Shown: positions 15,038-20,222 of the stretch, in pieces | Layout of the letters: each line of letters starts with the position of its first letter | Position numbering within the stretch: position 1 is the stretch's first letter | From: DASSKO01 sp035690425 | GTDB taxonomy: Bacteria > Actinomycetota > Actinomycetes > Propionibacteriales > Nocardioidaceae | Direction: 5' to 3' | NCBI GenBank assembly: GCA_035690425.1 | Contig: DASSKO010000133.1 | Location: 1 to 20,222, forward strand | Length of the DNA stretch: 20,222 bases | The notes under the pieces: generated by a model | The model's input: the letters and a program-made list of their open reading frames with translations, nothing else | What the model was told of the DNA's origin: nothing | Databases searched by the model: none | Program-made: the position numbers and the translations under genes

Positions 15038-15475
15038 ATGACACTCCCCAGCAGTGGCGTCAGTCGGCACCGCGGCGGCCCGGCGGACCGCTACGGCAGC
15101 CGCCGGCGCTGGACCCGTCCGGCGACCGTGGCGGGCGTCGCGGTGCTGGCCGTGGTCGCGGCCGGCTGGGTGGTGTGGGCTGCGCTCTACCACGCCGACC
15201 CCGAGGTGGCCTCCCGCGTGCAGGCGTTCGAGGTCACGTCGTCGCGCGAGGTGAAGGTGACGATTGCCATCGAACGCGACCCCGGCACCACCGTCTTCTG
15301 TCTGATCAAGGCACAGGCCGGGGACCACTCCGTCGTCGGTGAGCGCGAGGTCGTCGTACCCGGAGGGTCGAAGACATCCTTGACCCGCACCTACGTCGTG
15401 ACCACGGAGCGGGAAGCGACTGCCGGCGTGCTCGACGGTTGTCGAGCGGTCGACGCCCAGGCCGCACGCCGCTGA
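15038..15475 (+). CDS. DUF4307 single-pass membrane protein
   Basis: A 145-residue protein with a basic cytoplasmic N-terminus containing RYGSRRRW (19-25), one helix (about 30-50, TVAGVAVLAVVAAGWVVWAAL) and an extracellular beta-like domain (55-135) with FEVTSSREVKVTIAIERDPGTTVFCLIKAQ. This is the pattern of actinobacterial DUF4307 proteins encoded beside greA, such as Rv1081c. Function unknown; two or three cysteines (in VFCLIKA and DGCRA) could pair outside the cell. The ATG at 15038 has AGGTG about six bases upstream. It is divergent from mca across a 95-base gap, in which GACAAT (14982-14987) is a weak -10 candidate for this gene. Its 3' end lies in a 32-base tandem duplication. Confidence 0.82.
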   Translation: MTLPSSGVSRHRGGPADRYGSRRRWTRPATVAGVAVLAVVAAGWVVWAALYHADPEVASRVQAFEVTSSREVKVTIAIERDPGTTVFCLIKAQAGDHSVVGEREVVVPGGSKTSLTRTYVVTTEREATAGVLDGCRAVDAQAARR

Positions 15476-15528
15476 ACCAGGTGGACAAGCCTGCCCCACG
15501 CCGCTGAACCAGGTGGCCAAGCCTGCCC
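15465..15528. repeat. 32-base tandem duplication across DUF4307 stop
   Basis: Two adjacent 32-base copies (15465-15496, 15497-15528) differ at one position (A at 15484, C at 15516). The first copy includes the last codons and stop of the DUF4307 gene; the second is outside it. Confidence 0.9.
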
Positions 15529-15547
15529 CACGCTTGGACAGGCTTGG
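15517..15547 (+). promoter_or_regulatory. Inverted repeat abutting the greA -10 box
   Basis: Perfect nine-base arms CCAAGCCTG (15517-15525) and CAGGCTTGG (15539-15547) with a 13-base loop. The right arm ends exactly at the -10 box, so it could be an operator or, as RNA, a terminator for the DUF4307 gene. A T5 run at 15559-15563 is too distant to be classical. Confidence 0.5.
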
Positions 15548-15553
15548 TAGACT
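15545..15553 (+). promoter_or_regulatory. Extended -10 promoter for greA
   Basis: TGG followed by TAGACT (15548-15553) matches the extended -10 form TGn-TAnnnT; no -35 box is visible 17 bases upstream. A start near 15560 gives a leader of about 82 bases with a hairpin (GGCAC / GTGCC, 15602-15621) just before AAGGAG. Confidence 0.5.
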
Positions 15554-15641
15554 GTCGCTTTTTACCCCGAAGAGCACCGCATCCCCTCGAGGGCGCCGTC
15601 CGGCACGGCCGGGCCGGTGCCTGTAGTCAAGGAGCAGGACA

Positions 15642-16151
15642 GTGACGCAGTCGACCGATGAGAACGTGATCTGGCTTACCCAGGAGGCTTACGACAAGCT
15701 GAAGGAAGAGCTGGAGAGTCTTCGTGGACCCGGCCGCAGCGAGCTCTCCGCCAAGATCGCGGCCGCTCGGGACGAGGGAGACCTGAAGGAGAACAGCGGC
15801 TACCACGCGGCCAAGGACGAGCAGGGGCAGGCCGAGGCGCGCATCCGCCAGCTCGAGGACATGATGCGCCGCGCGAAGGTCGGTGCTACTCCTCCCGACG
15901 ACGGTGTGGTGGAGGCCGGCATGAAGGTGACCGTCCAGTTCGCCGGTGACGACGTCACCGAGACCTTCCTGTTCGGCGCCCGCGAGCTCGCAGACTTCGA
16001 CACCTCGGTCGACCTCGACGTCTACTCCCCCAGATCGCCGCTCGGCGCCGCCATCGACGGCCACAAGAAGGGGGAGACCGTCACTTACACCGCGCCCAAC
16101 GGCAAGGACCTCAAGGTCGAGATCGTCGACGCGGTGCCCTACGGTCGCTGA
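15642..16151 (+). CDS. greA: Transcription elongation factor GreA
   Basis: Binds RNA polymerase and triggers cleavage of backtracked transcripts through the secondary channel. 169 residues. The N-terminal coiled coil (about 14-85) carries the acidic tip ARDEGDLKENSGYH, with D47 and E50 in the positions of the catalytic-loop acids of E. coli GreA. The C-terminal FKBP-like domain (about 90-167) includes VYSPRSPLGAAIDGHKKGETVTYTAPNG. The N-terminal extension MTQSTDENVIW is a little longer than in E. coli, as usual in actinobacteria. GTG start with AAGGAG about eight bases upstream. The leader is structured, and its promoter abuts a palindrome, so autoregulation or leader control is possible. Confidence 0.96.
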   Translation: MTQSTDENVIWLTQEAYDKLKEELESLRGPGRSELSAKIAAARDEGDLKENSGYHAAKDEQGQAEARIRQLEDMMRRAKVGATPPDDGVVEAGMKVTVQFAGDDVTETFLFGARELADFDTSVDLDVYSPRSPLGAAIDGHKKGETVTYTAPNGKDLKVEIVDAVPYGR

Positions 16152-16161
16152 GCCACCCGAC

Positions 16162-16193
16162 GCGCCGCTCGGCGCATTTCGGTGTACCACACC
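16162..16193 (+). terminator. Paired small hairpins after greA
   Basis: GCGCC-GCTC-GGCGC followed by ATTTC, then GGTGT-ACC-ACACC, starting 11 bases after the greA stop. Each is only five base pairs. Confidence 0.35.
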
Positions 16194-16427
16194 GCCGGCT
16201 GGTCACGTCGAGCTGGCGGACCGGGGCTGCCCGGAGCCGGAGGCAGGCCGCGAGCGATGAGTTCCGGCCGCCGGCACCGTCTAACTGACGCCGGACTCAC
16301 CGCGGCCCGACTTGGACAGCGCCCCATGGGCGACTACCGGAGCACCGGGAACGACCGGTCGGCTCGCGGGCTTGCGGCTCTCGGCGAGGACCCCGCCCCG
16401 GCCCGAGGGGTTCGCGAGGAAAAGCAA

Positions 16428-16444
16428 GCGCGGGTTGTCCGCGC
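16428..16444 (+). promoter_or_regulatory. Leader hairpin before ABC exporter ribosome site
   Basis: Perfect six-base arms GCGCGG / CCGCGC around GTTGT, ending six bases before GGGAGGG, the likely ribosome site of the GTG at 16465. Whether it acts as an attenuator is unknown. Confidence 0.3.
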
Positions 16445-16464
16445 CGTGTGGGAGGGTGTTACGC

Positions 16465-17448
16465 GTGACAGATGCAGTGATTGCAGAAGGATTGGTGAAG
16501 CGCTACAAGGACGTGACGGCCCTCGACGGACTCGACCTCCGAGTGCCGCAGGGGTCCGTGCTCGGCGTGCTCGGACCTAACGGCGCCGGCAAGACGACCG
16601 CGGTGAAGATCCTCACCACGCTGATCAAGCCGGACGCCGGGCGCGTTGAGGTGGCCAACGTCGACGTCTTGGCCGATCCCGCCGCAGCCCGCCGGCAGAT
16701 CGGCGTGTCCGGGCAGTACGCCGCCGTCGACGAGTACCTCACCGGCTTCGAGAACCTCGACATGGTGGGTCGCCTCTACCACCTCGGTGCGAGGCGGAGC
16801 CGGGAGCGTGCCCGCGAGCTGCTCGCGCAGTTCGACCTCGAGGACGCCGCGGACCGGATGGCCAAGCAGTACTCCGGAGGCATGCGGCGGCGGCTCGACC
16901 TCGCGGGTGCGCTCGTCGCACGTCCGCCGGTGCTCTTCCTCGACGAGCCCACCACGGGGCTCGACCCCCGCAGCCGCACCGACATGTGGCAGGTCATCCA
17001 GCAACTGGTCGCCGGCGGCACGTCGCTGCTGCTGACCACGCAGTACCTCGAGGAGGCCGACCTGCTCGCCGACAACATCATCGTCATCGACCACGGCAAG
17101 GTCATCGCCGAGGGCAATGCGGACCAGCTCAAGGCACGCGTCGGAGGCGAGCGTCTCGAGATCACGGTCTCCGACGAGACACAGCTCGACCGTGCTGAGC
17201 AGATGCTTAAGCCGCTCTCGATCGGTCAGGTGGTCCGCGAGGAGCACCGCCGGTCGCTGCTGGTTCCGGTCAGCGGTGGCGCATCGGTGCTGGCCGATGC
17301 CCTGCGGCGGCTGGACGCCGAACACATCGGCGTCGACGACGTCGGCCTGCGGCGTCCGACCCTCGACGACGTCTTCCTGACGCTGACGGGCCACACCGCG
17401 GAGGCCGAGGCATCCGAGGCCAACCAGCCCGAGGAGGTGTCCGCATGA
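16465..17448 (+). CDS. DrrA-type ABC exporter ATP-binding protein
   Basis: Cytosolic ATPase of an ABC-2 exporter in the daunorubicin-resistance family; 327 residues. Walker A GPNGAGKTT (37-45), Q-loop VSGQYAAVDEYLTGFENL (81-98), signature YSGGM (136-140), Walker B VLFLDE with EPTTGLDPRSR (156-171), and LTTQYLEEADLLAD, where the switch position is Gln rather than His, as is common in this family. The C-terminal domain (about 215-310) ends with RRPTLDDVFLTLTGH, the usual DrrA tail. The substrate may be a drug, lipid or unknown compound. The frame is open upstream to 16312, but the GTG at 16465 has GGGAGGG eight bases before it and gives the standard N-terminus. It is coupled to the permease by an ATGA overlap. 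Confidence 0.93.
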   Translation: MTDAVIAEGLVKRYKDVTALDGLDLRVPQGSVLGVLGPNGAGKTTAVKILTTLIKPDAGRVEVANVDVLADPAAARRQIGVSGQYAAVDEYLTGFENLDMVGRLYHLGARRSRERARELLAQFDLEDAADRMAKQYSGGMRRRLDLAGALVARPPVLFLDEPTTGLDPRSRTDMWQVIQQLVAGGTSLLLTTQYLEEADLLADNIIVIDHGKVIAEGNADQLKARVGGERLEITVSDETQLDRAEQMLKPLSIGQVVREEHRRSLLVPVSGGASVLADALRRLDAEHIGVDDVGLRRPTLDDVFLTLTGHTAEAEASEANQPEEVSA

Positions 17449-18257
17449 GCGCCGCCACCGCCGTGACCGACGGGCTCGTCGTCGCCAAACGCAACCTGAT
17501 CAAGGTCAAGCGGGTGCCCGACCTGCTGGTCTTCACCACCGTGTCGCCGATCATGTTCGTGCTGCTGTTCGCCTACGTCTTCGGCGGCGCGATCGGCCAG
17601 GGAGACGGCGGAGACGCCTACCGCGAGTTCCTCATCGCCGGCATCTTCGCGCAGACCGTGGTGTTCGGCGCCACGCTCACCGGAGCCGGCATCGCGGACG
17701 ACATCCAGAAGGGGATCATCGACCGGTTCCGCACACTGCCGATGTCGCCGGGCGCGGTGCTGACCGGCCGAACGCTGTCCGACGTGGTCAACAACGTGAT
17801 CGTGCTGATCGTGATGGGGCTGACCGGGCTGATCGTCGGCTGGCGCATCCGCACCTCGGTCCTAGACGCCCTCCTCGGCTTCCTGCTGCTCCTGATCTTC
17901 GCCTACGCGATCTCCTGGATCATGGCCTGGGTCGGGATGTTGGTGCCGAGCCCGGAGGTGTTGAACAACGCCGCGTTCGTCATCATCTTCCCGCTCACCT
18001 TCATCGCGAACACGTTCGTGCCGCTGAGCAGTCTCCCCGGGCCGCTGCAGACGTTCGCCGAGTGGAACCCGATATCCACGGTCACGCAGGCGGCCCGCGA
18101 GCTGTTCGGCAACACCGTGCCGGTGCAGGGTGGGTCGGCGACCCCGTCCTGGGCGCTGCAGAACCCGGAGATCTACACGCTGCTGTGGGCTGCGGCAGTG
18201 CTGCTGGTGTTCGTGCCGCTGGCCAACGCGCAGTACCGCCGCTCCACCAGCCGCTGA
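17445..18257 (+). CDS. DrrB-type ABC-2 exporter permease
   Basis: Membrane partner of the preceding ATPase, 270 residues with about six helices. The N-terminal amphipathic part reads GLVVAKRNLIKVKRVPDLLVFTT, then helix one with the family motif PIMFVLLFAYVFGGAIG (25-43). Next comes GIADDIQKGIIDRFRTLPMSPGAVLTGRTLSDVVNN, the cytoplasmic coupling region. The later FIANTFVPLSSLPGPLQTFAEWNPISTVTQAARELF is strongly typical of DrrB proteins. The ATG overlaps the ATPase stop (ATGA), implying coupled translation of the pair. Downstream is a strong hairpin shared with the convergent ilvA gene. No tailoring or regulatory gene is adjacent, so the cargo cannot be inferred. Confidence 0.93.
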   Translation: MSAATAVTDGLVVAKRNLIKVKRVPDLLVFTTVSPIMFVLLFAYVFGGAIGQGDGGDAYREFLIAGIFAQTVVFGATLTGAGIADDIQKGIIDRFRTLPMSPGAVLTGRTLSDVVNNVIVLIVMGLTGLIVGWRIRTSVLDALLGFLLLLIFAYAISWIMAWVGMLVPSPEVLNNAAFVIIFPLTFIANTFVPLSSLPGPLQTFAEWNPISTVTQAARELFGNTVPVQGGSATPSWALQNPEIYTLLWAAAVLLVFVPLANAQYRRSTSR

Positions 18258-18275
18258 CCGAGGACACCCGGGGCT

Positions 18276-18294
18276 GGCGGGGTCGGTCCCCGCC
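18276..18294. terminator. Bidirectional hairpin between drrB-like gene and ilvA
   Basis: Perfect seven-base GC arms GGCGGGG / CCCCGCC with loop TCGGT, centred in the 46-base gap between two convergent stop codons. It could stop transcription from both sides. Confidence 0.6.
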
Positions 18295-18303
18295 GCGCCG
18301 CGG

Positions 18304-19530
18304 TCAGCCCTGCAGCGTCAGCGGGTAGCCTGCCTGCCGCAGCTGGGCTAGCAGGCTCTCGCTGTGCTCTGGCCCACGGGTCTCCACCTGCAACGCGACC
18401 TCCACCTCGTCGAGGTGCAGTTGCACGGAGGTGCGCGCGTGTACGACGTCGAGCACGCTGACGCCGGCCTCGGCCAGCTCGGTGAGGAGCTGCGCCAGGC
18501 CGCCGGGACGGTCGGAGATGCGGGCGCGGAAAGACAGGTAGCGTCCGGCCGAGGCCATCCCCTGACGGATGACCGCCATCAGCAGCACCGGGTCGATGTT
18601 GCCGCCGGAGAGCACGGTCACGACCGGCCCCTCGAAGGTCTCGGGGGCATCGAGCATGGCGGCGACAGCCGCCGCTCCGGCGGGCTCGACGACCATCTTG
18701 GCGCGCTCGAGCAGCATCAGCAACGCAGTCGACATCGACTCCTCGGAGACCGTGACGACGTCGTCGACGTACTCGCTGATGGCGGCGAACGGCACCTCGC
18801 CGGGACGCCCGACCGCGATGCCGTCGGCCATCGTCGTCATCCGCTCCAGCGCCACCGGGTGCCCGGCGGCGAGCGAGGCGGGGTAGGCCGCCGCGCGCTC
18901 GGCCTGCACGCCGACGACGCGCACCTCTGGGTTGAGCGTCTTGACGGCGGTGGCAACGCCGGCCAGCAGGCCGCCGCCGCCCAGCGGCACGACGACGGTC
19001 TTGACCTCCGGGCACTGCTCGAGGATCTCCAGCCCACAGGTGCCCTGCCCGGCGACGATGTCGGCGTGGTCGAACGGATGCACCAGCACCGCGCCGGTTT
19101 CCGCTGCGAACTCCCGGGCCGACACCAGCCCCTCGTCGATCGTCGTGCCCACGAACCGCACGTCAGCGCCGTACCCGCGGGTGGCCTTCTCCTTGGGGAT
19201 CGGCGCGCCCACGGGCATGAAGACGGTGGCGCGGATGCCTAGCTGCTGGGCGGCGAGCGCCACGCCTTGCGCATGGTTGCCGGCGCTCGCGGCGACGACA
19301 CCGTGCGCACGCTCCTCTGCGCTCAGTCGCGCCATCCGCACGTAGGCGCCGCGGATCTTGAACGACCCCGCGCGCTGGAGGTTCTCGCACTTCAGGAACA
19401 CCGGCGACCCCACCGCACCCGACAGCCACCGCGACTCCTCCAGCGGGGTCCGCACCACTACGCCAGGCCGGTGCTCGTCCCGGGCAGCCTCGATGTCGGC
19501 GAGCGTGACGCGCGGGACTTCACTGGTCAT
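18304..19530 (-). CDS. ilvA: Threonine ammonia-lyase with C-terminal ACT domain
   Basis: PLP enzyme converting L-threonine to 2-oxobutanoate and ammonia, the entry to isoleucine synthesis; 408 residues. K58 in AGSFKIRGA forms the PLP Schiff base; SAGNHAQG (82-89) and the phosphate-binding loop GGGGLLAG (184-191) are intact, and VTVLSGGNID lies near the end of the catalytic domain. The C-terminal part (about 325-405), YLSFRARISDRPGGLAQLL..., is a single ACT-type regulatory domain. At about 400 residues it is shorter than the 514-residue two-domain E. coli IlvA, so allostery may differ; a catabolic TdcB-like role is the alternative. The ATG at 19530 lacks a Shine-Dalgarno but follows a TACGCT -10 box. 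It begins 19 bases after the PhoD-like gene. Confidence 0.93.
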   Translation of the reverse strand: MTSEVPRVTLADIEAARDEHRPGVVVRTPLEESRWLSGAVGSPVFLKCENLQRAGSFKIRGAYVRMARLSAEERAHGVVAASAGNHAQGVALAAQQLGIRATVFMPVGAPIPKEKATRGYGADVRFVGTTIDEGLVSAREFAAETGAVLVHPFDHADIVAGQGTCGLEILEQCPEVKTVVVPLGGGGLLAGVATAVKTLNPEVRVVGVQAERAAAYPASLAAGHPVALERMTTMADGIAVGRPGEVPFAAISEYVDDVVTVSEESMSTALLMLLERAKMVVEPAGAAAVAAMLDAPETFEGPVVTVLSGGNIDPVLLMAVIRQGMASAGRYLSFRARISDRPGGLAQLLTELAEAGVSVLDVVHARTSVQLHLDEVEVALQVETRGPEHSESLLAQLRQAGYPLTLQG

Positions 19531-19537
19531 GCGCGCA

Positions 19538-19543
19538 AGCGTA
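19538..19543 (-). promoter_or_regulatory. -10 box, probable leaderless start for ilvA
   Basis: TACGCT on the minus strand ends seven bases before the ATG at 19530, inside the 19-base gap after the PhoD-like gene. It fits TAnnnT, and no ribosome site is visible, which argues for a promoter of its own rather than read-through alone. Confidence 0.4.
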
Positions 19544-19549
19544 GAGCGA

Positions 19550-20222
19550 TCACGTCAGCCTGACCCCATGCAGGGGGCGTACCTGCACGTCCGGTCCGCC
19601 GTCAGTGCTCGTGTCGACCTGCGCGGTGTCCCAGCGCAACCAGGCCCTGCGGCCCTCGATGTGCATGGTCGCCAGCGCGTTGTCGAACCACGGGCCGTCG
19701 GTGGTCGACCAGCGAAACGGCGGGTCCGGGACCTTGGCCGCGCGGGCAGCGAGCAGACCCACCCGCCAGGCGAGGCTACGAACCGACACGGTCGACGCCA
19801 ACCGGATGGCGCGTGGCAGTCGGTTGCGCATCGGGGAGCACACCGCCTGCAACAGCCTGGACCGCCCCGGGTGCGACTGGCCGGCAGCCGCCGCGCCCAC
19901 GCCGGCGTCGCCCAGGCCTGCCTCGCCCAGGCCTGCCTCGGCCAAGTCCGCCTCGGCGAGGTAGGAGTGGTGCACGTCGCCCGAGAGGAAGCAGACCGTG
20001 GCCGGCGGCGCTCCTCGTCGACCGGTCGCGACCTCGACAACCATGCGGCACAGCTCCTGGAACGACGCTTGGAACGCCGCCCAGTGCTCGAGGTCGACGA
20101 CCTGGCGCATCCACTCGGCCGCGGGCCGCACCCACTCGCCCCAGGCTCCCTCGGACAGCGCCTCGTTCCACGCCTCGAAGTGGTGCAGCCCCATCGGAAG
20201 CAGCACCGGCAGCGAGGTGCCG
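19550..20222 (-). CDS. PhoD-like metallophosphoesterase, 5' end outside window
   Basis: C-terminal 224 or so residues of an alkaline phosphatase D / PhoD-type phosphodiesterase; the frame is still open at the window edge (GTSLPVLLPMGLHHFEAWNEAL). Visible landmarks are LHHFEAWNEAL, AAFQASFQELCRMV and the metal-site motif VCFLSGDVHHSYLAEA, followed by LLQAVCSPMRNRLPRAIR, a standard continuation in these proteins. Between the last two is a non-standard insertion of pentapeptide-like units (LAEAD, LAEAG, LGEAG, LGDAG, VGAAA) encoded by a 15-base tandem repeat. The substrate is unknown; phosphodiesters or phospholipid head groups are typical of the family. A signal peptide, if any, would be off the window. 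It ends 19 bases before ilvA and may be co-transcribed. Confidence 0.8.
   Translation of the reverse strand, partial: GTSLPVLLPMGLHHFEAWNEALSEGAWGEWVRPAAEWMRQVVDLEHWAAFQASFQELCRMVVEVATGRRGAPPATVCFLSGDVHHSYLAEADLAEAGLGEAGLGDAGVGAAAAGQSHPGRSRLLQAVCSPMRNRLPRAIRLASTVSVRSLAWRVGLLAARAAKVPDPPFRWSTTDGPWFDNALATMHIEGRRAWLRWDTAQVDTSTDGGPDVQVRPLHGVRLT
19911..19955. repeat. 15-base tandem repeat inside PhoD-like gene
   Basis: Two identical 15-base units (19911-19925, 19926-19940, CCCAGGCCTGCCTCG) and a diverged third (19941-19955), with a further degenerate unit before 19911. The period is a multiple of three, so copy-number change keeps the reading frame. Confidence 0.85.

Larger units (their letters stand above)
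16152..16464. other. 313-base gap between greA and ABC exporter
   Basis: No convincing gene. A small hairpin GCGCC / GGCGC (16162-16175) followed by ATTT and a second palindrome GGTGT-ACC-ACACC (16181-16193) may end greA. TTGGAC at 16312-16317 with TACCGG 17 bases later is a weak promoter candidate. A perfect hairpin GCGCGG / CCGCGC (16428-16444) lies just before the exporter ribosome site. Confidence 0.4.

Noticed and set aside
15465..15528. CRISPR repeats
   Set aside because: Only two directly adjacent copies with no spacer between them; this is a tandem duplication.
1..20222. Defence island, prophage, biosynthetic cluster or other new multi-gene system
   Set aside because: All larger genes belong to known families with housekeeping or transport roles, and no integrase, tRNA attachment site or composition break is visible.

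Overview
This window is chromosomal DNA from a high-GC, mycothiol-producing actinobacterium. GC-rich third positions, frequent GTG starts, a mycothiol S-conjugate amidase (Mca) and an Rv1086-type short-chain prenyl transferase point to Actinobacteria. Gene content and order suggest Nocardioidaceae/Propionibacteriales rather than Mycobacterium, but that placement is inference. I see no tRNA, rRNA, CRISPR array, insertion sequence, integrase or phage gene; it reads as core and near-core chromosome.

Layout. (1) 1-3096, plus strand: the 3' part of a spermidine-synthase-fold protein, a YihY/BrkB membrane protein and class II fumarase FumC. (2) 3097-4156: a 367-base gap ending in a good promoter, then a secreted lytic-transglycosylase-like protein. 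(3) 4166-7394, minus strand: a three-gene carbohydrate ABC importer (lipoprotein, two permeases) with no ATPase or glycosidase beside it. (4) 7498-9903, minus: PIN-PhoH protein (PhoH2 type) and the short-chain Z-prenyl transferase. (5) 10024-11586, plus: a hemolysin III/PAQR-family membrane protein and an AIM24-family protein. (6) 11596-14942, minus: a DUF255 thioredoxin-domain protein, an 80-residue membrane protein and mca. (7) 15038-18257, plus: a DUF4307 membrane protein, greA and a DrrAB-type ABC exporter. (8) 18304-20222, minus: threonine ammonia-lyase IlvA and a PhoD-like metallophosphoesterase cut by the window edge.

The block hlyIII - uppS - DUF255 - small membrane protein - mca - DUF4307 - greA, with phoH2 and fum nearby, resembles the Mycobacterium tuberculosis Rv1080c-Rv1098c neighbourhood as I remember it. 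The sugar importer, transglycosylase, AIM24 gene and DrrAB exporter are additions relative to that memory.

Expression signals include several leaderless starts (TAnnnT-like -10 boxes 6-7 bases before ATG/GTG), four-base ATGA overlaps within gene pairs, a strong hairpin between drrB and ilvA, and a 51-base near-perfect palindrome between the mca pair and the DUF255 gene. No clearly new multi-gene system is visible. The items most worth a second look are that palindrome, the duplicated and palindromic greA promoter region, the pentapeptide expansion in the PhoD-like enzyme, and the possible ribosome-site hairpin before the transglycosylase.
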